Part shown: piece by piece, positions 45,676-57,871 of the stretch
Position numbering within the stretch: the first letter of the stretch is position 1
Layout of the letters: each line of letters opens with the position of its first letter
Assembly (NCBI GenBank): GCA_032690845.1
Contig: CM064421.1
Location: 36,446,963 to 36,510,962, forward strand
Direction of reading: 5' to 3'
Origin: Eleusine coracana subsp. coracana
Lineage: Eukaryota; Streptophyta; Magnoliopsida; Poales; Poaceae
Length of the DNA: 64,000 nt
Translations under genes and position numbers: made by a program
The notes under the pieces: generated by a model
Told to the model about the DNA's origin: nothing
The model's input: the letters and a program-made list of their open reading frames with translations, nothing else
Databases searched by the model: none

Positions 45676-48165
45676 TCATTCTTCCATGATGGCGTCATCA
45701 TCTGACACAGGTTCACCATCCAAAAGCCACTGCTCAAGCTCATCAAGATCGTCATCATTGTGTCTATACCAGTCAGAGGAGGTGTCCCAGAGCACGGTAG
45801 TCCCCAATTCTTCACCACGACATGCCATGTGCAAGAAAGGGCGGCTTCTAGCCAGGGCATCCACCATAACCCTGTTCAAACTACCAGTAATTCCTAGCCA
45901 TCGCAATCTAGGGAAGTACGGTTTCTTAAACCATCTGGTGGCAAGGGGTGTAATCCCACCACAGTCAAAAAGATCCAGAAGCTGTAAGCTACTACCATAA
46001 GTTCCACCATCAACTTGCATGGATGCAAGAGCCATCACGGCAGAATCACCAATTTTAGGATTCTCTCGCATTCGGAGTTCAACAAGAGGAGTTCGAGTGC
46101 TTGCTAATAACATGATACCATCGTCCATGACACTTGGAATTTTTGAGATATCCAAAACCTGTAAGCTCTGTTTAACTGAACCAGCTAATAACAAGGGAAT
46201 GCAATTATTTGTTAGCTTCCGGCAACCCCTTAGAGACAAGGAAGTTAGAGGGCATGTTCCAAGGCCAAGATACTTCAATGCCTGATCACTAATATCAGTA
46301 CCGTCCAATGACAATGTTTGCAACTTGGGAAGGCAGCTCAGAGCTCTTACAGCATCATCACCCAAACTGCGGCAGTCCCTAAGATCCAGTACATTGAGAT
46401 CTTTGTTGAACGATAATCTCTGAATACCAACATCTGTTAGAAGTTTGCACCACCTCAGACTCACATGTGTCAGGCAAAGAGAAGTGGCTATAATGTCATG
46501 GAAAACAAGATCAGTTAGATGGCTCCCATGAGATACCCTAAGCTTATGAAGACCAGAACACGAGTGGATGATAGCCCTGAAACCAGTATCTGTAACACGT
46601 GAGAAACCACCTAGACAGACACTCTCAAGATTCGAACACTTGTCAGCCATTAGCAGGATTCCCAGATCATTTACTCGCCGAAAAGTTGTCATTAAGAATT
46701 CCTGACTGCGCATGAGCGAAATATGCTTCAGCTTACCATGCGGATTAATTTGCTGAAGACCAGCATTAGTGAGATCTGATGATGATGTAGGCTCTATAAT
46801 TGGTGCATCCTGCAGGTCCAGATGTGTCAAGGATGGAAGTGCAGCAGATATGGAGCCAATCAAATGGTCGGTTATGAAATCCACAGTGAGGCACAACTTT
46901 TGGAGGCTAGGAAAGAACACCGGTGCCCTGATGTAATCTGTGCACAGTTTTGATTCCACCACTGCTGTCAGAAGTTCAAGTAACATAGTCATTGGAATAT
47001 AACCGATCTCGAGGGATGATAGTCTCTGGGAAGCAGATGCCCACACATGACCAAAATTTGGGTCATCAAACGTTGAGAAATCAAGTGCCAATCTGAGAGA
47101 CTGAAAAGGTAGAACAAAATGTTGTCCATTTAGCTCTTGTTTGATTAGTATAAGTATCATGATACAAGCCGCACTACAGCTGATCACCAGTAGTAAACAA
47201 TATAAACTAAGCTCTAGATATGAACAGCATTAGGGTCATGTATGCAGTGCAGACTAGTATAACTTAAAACCCCTAACAAATTAACAAACGATTGAACTGA
47301 TCAGTTCGGTTGCTAGTAAACGAAATTGAGTGACATACCTCCAACTGAGAACATCCATTGAGCAATTCCTGTAGATCAGAGAAATTTACAACCAGGCCCC
47401 TACGCTCACCAAGAGTGTCGAGAGAAAGCACCCTACACAACCAAATGGAAATGTGCAATTCAAGACCATGGCATCACAAATTCACAATGTACTAGTACTA
47501 GTACAACATAACAAAAGAGAATGGACGCAATACAAACAGTACACCTAGAGCGTCGCACTGTTCATAAGCATGGCTCGGACATTGTGGGTGGCCTTTTGCT
47601 GTACAAGTTACAGGTGCAAGAGCAGACAGCGCAGTAACATCACCACGAAAGTTTGACAGAGCATGCCGTACCTGAGATCTCTGCATGTGGCGCCAAGCTC
47701 GCAGAGCAAGCGACCGCTGATGTTCTCGCAGTGGAGGAGTAGGAGCTCATGTAGGCTGGGGCGCGCGAGGCAACCGATGGCGGCGTCCTCCAGCCGCGCG
47801 CAGTCCAGACGCAGACTCTGCAGGCTCTGGTTCGGTGGCAGCAGCGGGCGCAGCAGGTCGCGCGTCAGGGCCACCTCCTTCAATCACCACAACAATCGTG
47901 TCAGTCTAAGCCTCGGCTACGAACCCCGGGTAACAGAAAGTGAGACAGCGCGTGCAGGGAAGGTACGTACGAGGAGGTGGAAGGACGGGAGGAAGGCGAG
48001 TGCGTGGGAGGCGCAGGTGCGGAGACCGCGGCATGCGGCGGCGGCGAGGACGAGGGAGCGGACGTCGAGTCGTGAGAGGATGGTGGCGACGACGGCGCCG
48101 GGGAGCGCGACGTCCATCGCCGGCGGGGACGGCTCGATCGGATCTGGCGGGGGAGGCGGAGACAT
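45676..48165 (-). CDS. F-box/LRR protein, FBL10-like, 4 exons
   Basis: Exons 48165-47971, 47877-47672, 47432-47339 and 47100-45676 join to 639 residues. An F-box lies near the N-terminus (about residues 20-60: PGAVVATILSRLDVRSLVLAAAACRGLRTCA). It is followed by DLLRPLLPPNQSLQSLRLDC and about a dozen leucine-rich repeats of the Cys-containing type (for example LTHVSLRWCKLLTDVGIQRL and LTSLSLRGCRKLTNNCI). An acidic C-terminus follows. This matches Arabidopsis F-box/LRR-repeat protein 10 (At2g17020) from memory. Such proteins join SCF ubiquitin ligases through SKP1 and choose targets with the LRR; the target is unknown. The ATG at 48165 is the first in the transcript-like region after the GA repeat; a second ATG at residue 17 is also possible. 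No lesions seen. Confidence 0.9.
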
Positions 48166-48210
48166 GGAGCGGGGATTGCTGTGTTGATGGGGAGATAGGC
48201 GCGTGGGGTG

Positions 48211-48232
48211 GGAGAGAGAGAGAGAGAGAGAG
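48211..48232. repeat. GA microsatellite in FBL10-like 5' UTR or promoter
   Basis: About eleven GA units 46 bases upstream of the start codon (CT on the coding strand). CT-rich tracts are common in plant 5' leaders. Confidence 0.85.
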
Positions 48233-48239
48233 ATGGCGG

Positions 48240-50428
48240 TTTTTGAGGAGAAGTGGAGGCAGCAGCGGCCGTTGCTGCTTCGTGGAAGCTTCATTATAGA
48301 TCGCGGGGCCCACATGGCTGCCGCCCGCAAGTGGTGCCCGGCCCCTGGGGGGCGGTTGAACCGCTGCGTTCCGTGAGGGATGAGGCCCATGTTGACGGTG
48401 ACATTGCAACAAGCTCCCTCCCAAGTCGGGCTTGCCCCCAAGTTCCCCCCAGCCCTGACCCTTGGCCGCAACGTCCTGGATTGGGCCTACTTGTGAGAAA
48501 GCCCATACCACTACTTGTGGGTTGGTCACAAAAGAAAGCCCATACGACTACTTGTGGCCTTGGCCCAGATGGTTCTTGGGGCAAGGCCGAACGAATAACT
48601 TTCTTTTTCTTTTATCGTCGATATAATCTCAGTTTCCATCGGTGAGAAAAACTTGAACTCGAACGCTGCAAAAAGTATGGCGATGGCCACCTACTCCAAG
48701 CAAATCAAACGCCGATCAATCAACCTCCGATCCGCGGACCCGGCGGGTAGGGCAACCGGCGTACGACGGCATGGGGGACGACGAGCGTCCGTGCACCGTG
48801 GTGGCGTCCGGCGACGCCGCATTTACGCCGGGGACGGGCCCAGAGCCGGCCGGTGCGGCAGGACAAGATTCCCCGGGCTCGCATTTAACCCCTGAAACCG
48901 CAACTGCAAACCGCAGGGACCCTCCTCGCTCTGTCTCCGTATGCCTGTGCGCGCCGATGTGTCGCAACTACCACCGCCGTCGTCGAGCCGCGAACATGAA
49001 GCGTGCCGGCCGGCGCATGCGCTCCAACGACTATCGCCTGTCGGTTTTGTCTCGCCGTTCGGGCCGCCGATTCAATGCAGCAGCTCCCTGTTCAAATGGC
49101 CACCGCCAGGTCGCTCGCGCACCAGCACGTCCCTTCCTTCCCGGAAGACACGGCAAGGCAACTCCAGTGTCCATCCATGTATCTGCGCTCACCGGGACGA
49201 CACGCAGTGGAGTGTTGGTTCCTTGTCGCTTTCCTTCCTGCTACTGGACTTGGCCGATTCTTGATTTTTGTTCACGATAATTTTTCGAATTCGTTCAGTC
49301 CAACTCTCGTCGTGCGGGCTCTCTTTTTCTCCCCGCGCGCGGCGCCGGCGCGCCCCTCGTCTTCAGCGAAGGAAAGCCGTTCAAACTCAAGGAGTAATTA
49401 CCCATGGTGTCACGCGCCTTCGTAAATGCCGTAACCATCTACCAATCTACCATCCATATCACACCCAGCAGAACCATCAAAGCTCGGAAAATCGTCCGCA
49501 TCCGCCCCTCCCCTCCCCTCCCCCTCCAACGACTCAGAAACCGATGAAAAATGGTGAAATTGAACGCGCCCGCGCGCGAGCACGTCCCGATCGCATCGCA
49601 TCAACATTTACTCCCCTAAAACATGGCAGACTAGCATGCACGTTCGTACCCTTTCCCCATCCTCCGTCCTTTTCGGTTTCACACGCACCTCACACCTTCT
49701 TCTCCCTTCATGTCCATCACCCAGTAGTAGAGTAGTGCCTCTGAGTGGTAAATAAAAGAAGGAAGAGAAAAGAAGCCAGGCATGCATTCCAAAGCCACCA
49801 TCTCCGGAAGGCTACTGTAGCAGCTAGTACTCGCTGGAGTAGGGTTTCTCTCTCGCTCGAAGAAGACGACACGGACGGAGGAGGGAGAGAGAGGCGGGCA
49901 GATCGGCAAAGTTCGTGTTGCTGGCCACCCTTGCGAAGAAACACAAGACACACATGCATGCTGCAGCTAGCTCTGAGGGAAAGCTGGCCCGGGGAATCTC
50001 ATTTATGCCGTTGCACCTACATATATGCACCCATGTACTCCTCTCCATATGTTGGAGATGGAGAGAGACAGGGCCTGGTTTCCATTAATGCTGCAGCCTG
50101 TCTTACTCATTTGGTAGCCGGGGGACTTGAATGCCCACCCACACAAGAGGTGCATAAGTTGGAGCCCTCCCTCCGTTCTCCAGCTCCATCCCCCCATTCT
50201 CATCATCAGTTGCTCCCTCCTCCCTCTAGCTGCTTTCCTTTCCATCTCTACTTCAAGTCGCCATGGCAACGTAGCTTCGTGCTCTCCAATTCCTTTCCGT
50301 GTTCTTTCCTTCTTGCACAATAGGTGCCTCCTTCTCCATAGCCGGTAGCAGGTGCTCCGGCCTTGTTCATCTTCATGTTGTTCTTTCTACTGTCCCTGCT
50401 GTTCCTGATTAAAGGAAAAGAGGAATGG
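48240..50428. other. Divergent spacer between FBL10-like gene and MIR171
   Basis: No protein gene supported. A unit AAGCCCATAC(C/G)ACTACTTGTGG is doubled at about 48499 and 48535. The stretch 49740-50428 is C/T-rich and leader-like and probably belongs to the primary transcript or promoter of the microRNA gene. Confidence 0.5.
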
Positions 50429-50529
50429 AAGAGTACCTATGATGTTGGCTCGGCTCACTCAGACGACACCTCTAGCAATATGCTTTCCGGGTCTTTCTGA
50501 TTGAGCCGTGCCAATATCTTAGTACTCTT
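50429..50529 (+). ncRNA. MIR171: MIR171 precursor hairpin
   Basis: The 3' arm at 50498-50518 is the 21-base mature miR171 (begins TGATTGAGCCG, ends CAATATC). The 5' arm at 50443-50463 begins TGTTGGCTCGGCTCACTC and pairs with it with a 2-base 3' overhang and two or three mismatches or G-U pairs. The stem continues outward (AAGAGTAC at 50429 with GTACTCTT at 50522) and closes in a loop of about 34 bases. miR171 directs cleavage of GRAS-family HAM/SCL6 mRNAs and so controls meristem and shoot traits. No target gene lies in this window. The mature sequence is that of the widespread UGAUUGAGCCG form; the precursor number (a, b, c and so on) cannot be assigned. Confidence 0.95.
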
Positions 50530-51503
50530 TCATATTCATGTATGCGTGTGGTCGTGCCCTCGCTGTCTCTAGGTTTTGCCATGCCTGATCGCTTGTTTTC
50601 TTGAGGTATGTGTACATGATAATTGCAGATTAATTGATATTGACCATCCTCACGTCGTAGTAGTATTCATGCAAGGCCATGATTCATGCAGATTAGTTGA
50701 TATCGATCATGTGTGTTGCATCGATATTCATGAGACGATGCATGGTCACAGTATGAGCCAAGCATTCTTTGTTCATATAGTATTTCAGTTCATGCGCGAG
50801 GTAACTGAAATGTGCATCACATGCATGTCATTGACAACCTAAGCCGGCTGTTTCGGTGCTACAACGATACGAGTATATGGCAGTACATATTTTTCATGTC
50901 TGGGGAAATGCTCATGCGTGCTTTGCAACTTTCATATGTCACTTTTGTAGTTTCCCATGATGAACTTGACCACCGTATCTCAAAGCTGTGAAGATCTGAT
51001 TATCGGACATGGGAAGTCAGGAAACCGGAGCAGTTATGCGCAGGAGCCGAGAGTCCGGGACAGCAGCTACTGGAGTCTACGACGACTCCAGCGAACTCTG
51101 ATTTTTCATCTGGGACCAATCTTTTACATTGCATACAGCTGTCGTTTGGCCCTTGTAATTTGCTTTTCAGTTGGGACTTAAGAGTGTGTATTCGAGACTT
51201 CGAACGCATGCAATGTAACCGAATTTTTCTGTCTTCAGTGAGCTTCCATCTAAGTTTTGGGGCTAACTGAAAGTTGAATGGTGTTTAGAACGCTCCGATA
51301 TTGTTAAACCCATAGCAATAAAGAGTGTAACACAGGATATGAGCAACATTTATAACTTCTATGTGATGTTAATTGGACTTAATTCAAGTTGCTTGGCACT
51401 GAGTGTTCGCGTGCTGTCGTCATTGCTTCTGTTGATAGGAATTGCATATTACTTTGAATCCAAAGGAATGCTGTTTTGGATTTTGGAATTTTTTTTCTGG
51501 TTA

Positions 51504-51686
51504 CTTTCTCTGTTCTAAATTATAATATGTTTTAGCTTCGGACACGTGGATTAAAGAGAACTGAAAAAGATAGATACATAGAAAAGACTGAGAAAAAGAG
51601 ATAAAGTATATATTCAAAAGAGGAAAAGGTGCTTTGAGATATGATAATGTCTTATAAAATGTCATATAATTTGGAACAGAATAAAG
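51504..51686. mobile_element. Stowaway-like MITE
   Basis: Ends CTTTCTCTGTTCTAAATTAT and, inverted, CTTTATTCTGTTCCAAATTAT. Flanked by TA on both sides, 183 bases, AT-rich, no ORF. The terminal sequence is diverged from the usual CTCCCTCC. Confidence 0.65.
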
Positions 51687-51919
51687 TATTATTTAGTTAT
51701 GAAATTTGCTGTCGGACGCACTAAAAGGCAACTATACATATTTGTCTTGCAACAAATAAAATCTATTTTAATGTCTAGCAGCAAATATCACATTTATATG
51801 GATTTAGCCACCAAGCTTTTCTCCCTAAACCCTGGAGTACTACGTTTTTCTCTGCCAGTAGTAGCACACAAAGAACAATCCCTCTTCCTATTAATTAAGG
51901 ATGTGTTCGTGTCTAAATT

Positions 51920-52110
51920 TTAACAATGTCTTATTAAAGATTGGGATATCTATTAAAATTAATAAATATAAACTAATACAAAACTTATTTTATATGCTAA
52001 ATGACAAGATTAATCTATTAAGTAATGATAATTTAATTAAGTTTAATAAAATTATCTCATAAATTAGCCTCTGTATAATTAGTTTTATATTTAATTATTT
52101 TGTTTTAACT
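51920..52110. repeat. AT-rich MITE-like remnant (tentative)
   Basis: Strings such as GATTAATCTATTAAGT and TAATTAGTTTTATATTTAATTA recall the interior of grass Tourist elements. No termini found. Confidence 0.3.
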
Positions 52111-52977
52111 TTCGAAAGTTTGACATGATAATACTAAAATTTAGACTCACAAAACAAAACACACTAAAGCCAGCACTGTGTGCAGCTTCCGTGTTCTACA
52201 AATTCGTAAATGCTCCAGCTTTTGCCCTCTGCCTCTTTTTCAATCATGTGTACAGTAGCACGCTTCTTACCATTAAATTCGAAATCGGAGTATACTACTC
52301 CATGCTGTATGCGTAATAAAGGAACTAATCAGAACTGCTACTGCTGCATCTCGAGTTCCAGCTTGCTCCGGCGCTCAGGAGCATGGATCACGCGGTACTG
52401 GCCTTTTAAACTGAAAATGCACAAAGTGTTAAGCGTATTAAACAAAAGGTTAGCTACAAATATTCACAGAGTACAAGTAGCACTGCTGTGAGTTGTAATA
52501 TTCAAAGAGTAGTCTCTCCTAATTTACGACGACATGATGGTCTCAAATTGATGGAAATACTTTGTGGTTCAATAATCTGAAAAATTGACATGGCCAATTG
52601 GATAGAAAGGTCTGGAAGAGAATGCAATTCTCGTGAAAGATTGTAGATGATGTCACTCGCTACTGTTTGGCATGGGATGGGAGCGATCCAGATGAGCCAC
52701 GGCCGGTACAGCGAGGCTGACCATGTGTAAATGAAATGGAAAAGTTTTCCAGGGGTGGTTGGGACTTCCAAAGGAGTAACTAAGGCAGTAATGAGACGAG
52801 CGTAAATGAGATGGCAGGGAAGGGGACAGCATGTAGAGAATATGGCACGGTCACTTTGATCAGGCAGGCACGGCCTGCGCGTAGCACTGCATTTACACTA
52901 CACGCATCCAAGATCAGGATGCACCGGAGCGGCACGGCGCCCGGACCTGGTTGGCCCCCGTCCGGTCCGGCCTGGCC

Positions 52978-52986
52978 TCTATAACC
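52978..52986 (+). promoter_or_regulatory. TATA-like core promoter without a clear gene
   Basis: CTCTATAAC is followed by a C/T-rich, leader-like stretch (53010-53150). Downstream only very short frames occur, the first ending after 11 codons. Could drive a noncoding RNA or be a relic. Confidence 0.3.
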
Positions 52987-54681
52987 AGCGTCAGACAAAG
53001 ATTCCCTCATTCACTTCTCCAACTCCCGCGCAGCCCAGCCCCATGCCAGCTTCCTGCCCTTGCTGCTACTGCTAACTGTCACCTCATCACCGCGCCTACT
53101 GTTCCTAGCCTTCTTCTCCTCTTCCACGCCCCGCGCTCCAGGGCTCCAGGCCAGTGCCCGCGCGGATTGAATGCTTGAGCAGAGACAAGCGCCACTCTGC
53201 CACATGCATGGGGACGTTGCTGCTTGCCATGCCACTCTGGTCCCCGTCACCTTGTTGTGAGTATGATTTGCCGTCGATCTCATTTCACTGGGTAAAATAA
53301 GTTGATGACTGCATAAGTTGATTTCAGAACACAAAATGGTTTGCTTGTAATCATTTTCCATAATTGTGTAAGTTGCAGGTGTGCATCACTAGTACTAATT
53401 CTAAACTCTGGAGTGTTGAAGTGCAGAGCAGGCTACTACAGAACACAAAATGGTTATAATAAGCACTGGGACAAGGACTACGGATGAGTGGACAAAGAAA
53501 GGAAGATGAGGAAGGGTTGGAGACGAGACACGGGCAGTAGGATCTTTGAACATTGGTTGCTTAGATGAAGATCTGTACAAATGGAATCTAATTGATGCGT
53601 GTAATTGCCCATAAAGGTTGAGATGGGTAGACCCAGACTCGGGGACCAATGAACGGTCCAGACAGCCTCAAAGATAACAGGACTGGCATGGCTTTGCTTG
53701 CCTCACCTGCCAGATCTGATGGCAAGGAAGTTGAATCAGACATAAAATCCACATCCTTGTTCTTTTGTGGTCATTTGGTTTGCAAATGGAACCGCAGAAG
53801 TATTTTTTGTGCACTCCTCTACACGTAACCAACATGTGCAAAAATTACCTACCAACCCTGAAGCAGGTGGTATATGAACAGCAGGAAGTTAGAGGAAAAA
53901 ATGATTGCTTTACCATGAAAGAATGGATACAATAATGATACTAGAATTCTAACCCATCACAAAAATTATATCCGGAAAAATGGGGATAAATGTACTCTAT
54001 ATTCTTTGCTTGTCTGTGTAGGAAGTCAATAAATGTACCAAGAATTTGCACATAAAGGAGAACAACATGAACAGAAACATGATTAAAAGAGAAGGCAATG
54101 CCAGTTTAAGTACATTTAATAACAATTTATCTGGGGTCGTATGCATCCTGATACAAAAGGCCGGAACTTCTTTTCCATTATCTAAAAAAAAAATTATCTG
54201 GAATTAGTCACACAACTCAGTGGCTCTCACCTTTAATAACTGTAGACCACTGAGCCAGGGAAACGCTTGTTCATCCTATTCTCATGGTGGCTTGACTGTA
54301 ACCTGGATTGCTTATTTTGTCTGGGATGAGAGCTTTTTCAATGGTAGAGTTAGCTAAAAGATAACAGCTAACTCTTACAGAGAATTTGTAGAAGTGAGGT
54401 CCATATTTAAGTCTCTTATTTTTTTTAAAGGTTGTCTCTTGAGGAAGAATTAGTTATCTTCTCTCTCTTTTTTTCCTTAAATAAATAATTCTAAAAGGCA
54501 GCTAAGAAGCAACCATTGGAGACGCTCTAAAGCACTCTCTGCAACCATGCGATTCCAGTCAGACCAATGAAATAGCGTATAACTTTTTAAACAACGTAGT
54601 AATTGCCATGTGACAACATGGAGCTGGAAAAAAAATCATGATGCAATACCAAATGGGACTCCGAGCAAGCGAAGCTCTATT

Positions 54682-57600
54682 TTAGTGACAGTTGACAGGT
54701 TCATAGATGCTCCCATGCTGAGCTGGAATATGCTGCTTTTGGCCTCGGAAGCTTTTAAGAAGTTTGGTAATCTCATATGTCCTCACATGATGACCCAACC
54801 GGAGGCACAACTCCAAAGGGGTCAATCCATCCTGAAGTGCACCAACAAAATTGCTATACATTTAATAGACCTCTTCAGAAAATTATAGGGGCAGTAGACT
54901 GCCCATAACTGCAATCTAAAGTACTATAACGGCAATATTGATGTAACAACATCATTATGATTTTAGCTTGGCCTTTTTTGCTTTGGAGGCGTTGCTCCTG
55001 AACAGTTTGACCTGGAACCACTTGGTTCGTCCTGTATATCTATTTACTCTTTCTATTATTAATAATATTATCTACCACAGCAGGAGCTTCCCTTGTGTAC
55101 ATTGCTCCAAAAAAAAATGATTATGAGGGATAAAAAGTGTAGCTGGTTTATGTAAATAGCCAACCAATCAAAATCCATCAACATGTTATAGCTGTTACAT
55201 TCAGGAACTGCTAGAATATTCACTTTACTTACTTCGGTCCTCAAAGTTCTATCTGCACCCTTTATCAAGAGTAGCTTCACGATGTCGGTTCTCTGTGTTT
55301 GTACAGCAAGATGCAAAGGTGTCCACCCGTACTGCAAATGAGCCGTCTTTAGTCATCATCTGGATGATTAAATTGTCTTTAGATAAAATAAAGAAAGATA
55401 GTACTGAAACTAAACATACTTCATCTGGACGATTGATATCAACATTGTAAAGCAGGAGAGTCTTTATAGTTTGAATACATGCTGTTTGGACAGCATAATG
55501 CATTAGGGTCGCACCATCCTGCATCACCAAAATACAAAGTTAGCGGAACCAAATCAACCCATGAGTATGCATGGAGCCACAGGGAACCCATGAGTATGAC
55601 AGTGTCACGTTAATCATTAATAGAGTCAAGTAATAAACTTGAGCATAAAGAATAGGGAATGCAAAAACTCAATGAGCAACATTGAGACCGAGGCTCCTAA
55701 GAATTAATCAGGACGAATCGGTAGCTGCATGCTATATTATAGGTTCCATACAGACTATTTCCAAGCAAGCATGTAAAACAGTTTGTACCACCTTATCTTG
55801 GATGAATGGATTTGCTGAATTCCTTAAAAGATAGTTGATAATAGCAGCCTTCTTCGATAGAATTGCTTTGTGAATTGCAGGCAAACCATCCTGAGGAAAT
55901 CAGAAGAAGGTTCAGTGAACCATAATGATATCCAAGGAATAGAACTCTTATAGGCATAATGTTAAGATGAGAAAATTTGAGAATTCCATGAGAGTTACCT
56001 TATCAAGCGCATTTATATCCACGTTATGTTTTAGAAGACTATCCAATACATAGAAATCCCCAGATGCAGCAATGGTGTGAAGTGGAAGCCATTTACTCTG
56101 CAAGGAATATCGTGTCACATTACACATTGAGCTGAAGTTGAAAGCAACAAAAATCGTCATAACAGGCTGGGACAGAAGATGCACCCGTGCTAAAATGTTT
56201 CTACACCTCTACAACTACCATGGCTTGGGAAGTAGCTGCTACAAGATGTTACTAATGAATCATAACAACTGAATTGTTCTGCACCTCTAAAACAACCATG
56301 GCTTGGAAAGTAGCTGCTACAAGATGTTACTAATGAATTCATAACAATTGAATTGCTCTGCATAGATACAACTTACAGAAGTAGCGGCTTCCAGATCAGG
56401 CACTCGCTTGTTTAGAAGAACCTTCTCCTCATTTGTGAACAGCTTGCGGCGACCTAAATTGGAAAAAAAAAAAGAGAAGGATCATTCATATATGTAGTAA
56501 AAAACAAACAAACAAAAGGATGAGGAGAAAAAAATAGGAATAAGACTTCATTCTGATCTGGAAATTAGTGATAAGAACCGTACTAAACTGGCACCTCATC
56601 CAATAGGCCAAACAGGTACGGAGAACATGTAGATTCTTGACAGAAATAAATGTATTGTTTAAGGAAAAATGCTACATCATCCAGGAATCAGTGATTCTGG
56701 CAGGAGATACTAACATGATTGTGCAAGTCTAGCAAGGAATAAGAATTGTATCACAGGACTGATAAGCCCATGTGAACTTACATTGCAGTATTGTATCAGC
56801 ATGAGGTAGTAATAAATCGTGGTAGTATAACAAGATGTAAAGATGGCAACTGAAACGAAAGTATTCTGTGGCACGTTACCACTGAAGGAGCCCATGATAT
56901 TAGCATTGCTTTGCTACAAGGTCATGTTGCTCTATTCTATCTTTTGCAGTGCTACAGCCGAGATAATTGTATGATCAGTTCCAACTTACTCAGGTTTGCT
57001 GCAGAATTTAAATGCAAAAAAATTGCTGTAAACTAATCGCGACCAGCACAGCAAACACCACTTCCAAACCATATGAACAATTAACTGTATTAGCAATTCT
57101 AGTGCTAAAATATTGAACTATGGTAAAAGTAGACAATCAGAGCTCACTTTTTGGGCTGTTGCCGTCCTCCGTCTCGCCCGACACATAATCCTCACTGCTA
57201 AACAGCTCCGTAATGTCCTCAAAACTGCCAACATCCATCCCCATCCTCGGGTTCCTCGGAGGTACGCGAGTCCCTGGTTCTGGCGGAGGAGCCTCCTCCA
57301 CCTTCTCCGGCGGTTCTGTCCTATCCACTGGCCCTCGGTATACACTGGCAACGTGCTCAATTTCCGCTTGCAATCTCCCCTCTCGGTAGGCGCGGAACTC
57401 GTCTGGGGCTGCCACGGCGGGGGGAGCCCGCCGCTCGAGACGGCTCCCGAAGCGTAGCCCGTGCGCGATACGCCGCTTCTCCTTCTTCGTCAGGTTGATT
57501 TCCTCCTCCGCGTCCCTCCATCTCTCCGGCACCAAGCTCTCCCCCTCACTAGCTCCCGTTGCCGCCTTCCGACCGGGGCGGTAGGTGCTGGGCGGCGGTG

Positions 57601-57871
57601 GGGACGATGGGAAGTCGAGGTCGGGAGTCTCAAATGCGTCTTCATCGAAGACTAGGCAGTCCCCAATGACCACATCTTCGTCGTCGTCGACGGCGGCGAC
57701 AGCGAAGGGGGAAGAGGAGACGATCGGTCGCGAATACAGGGATACAGCGACGAGTTTGGGAGGTGGGTGGAGGCGACGAGAGAAGGCGGCGAACGGGCTT
57801 AGGGTCTGGCTCGAGGGAGGGAAGGGGAGGAGGGGGCGGCGGTGGTGGTGGAGAGAGGCAGACGGCGGCAT
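54682..57871 (-). CDS. AKRP: Chloroplast ankyrin-repeat protein AKRP, 7 exons
   Basis: Exons 57871-57148, 56453-56377, 56097-55999, 55890-55792, 55518-55420, 55331-55233, 54831-54682 join to 448 residues (I recall about 435 for Arabidopsis AKRP). The N-terminus is Ser/Pro-rich and basic, like a transit peptide. An acidic, Pro-rich middle domain follows, with NLTKKEKRRIAHGLRFGSRLERR and SFEDITELFSSEDY. Then come RRKLFTNEEKVLLNKRVPDLE and five ankyrin repeats. Four repeats are each encoded by one 99-base exon (KWLPLHTIAASGDF, GLPAIHKAIL, GATLMHYAVQTA, GWTPLHLAVQTQ), and the last (GLTPLELCLRLGHH) is in exon 7. AKRP works with EMB506 in plastid differentiation and embryo development. The repeat-per-exon layout is neat evidence of repeat growth by exon duplication. 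An intron tandem duplication is at 56203-56360. Confidence 0.94.
56203..56360. repeat. Tandem duplication of 78 bases in AKRP intron 2
   Basis: The unit from ACCTCTAC/AAAACA ACCATGGCTTGG to AATTGNTCTGCA occurs at 56203-56280 and 56282-56360 at about 90 percent identity. Confidence 0.9.

Larger units (their letters stand above)
50530..54680. other. Large spacer between MIR171 and AKRP
   Basis: About 4 kb without a supported protein gene. Contains loosely repeated GATTAATTGATAT(T/C)GA(C/T)CAT motifs just after the hairpin (50626 and 50692), a Stowaway-like MITE (51504-51686), an AT-rich MITE-like remnant (51920-52110), and a promoter-like block near 52950-53170. Confidence 0.5.

Noticed and set aside
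47906..48529. Minus-strand frames running through the FBL10-like first exon and upstream
   Set aside because: Upstream part is Pro/Arg-rich promoter sequence. The ATG at 48165 with the F-box directly after is the better start.
49268..50323. Several frames of 130-190 residues upstream of MIR171
   Set aside because: Low-complexity Ser/Pro/His composition on both strands; more consistent with leader and promoter sequence of the microRNA gene.
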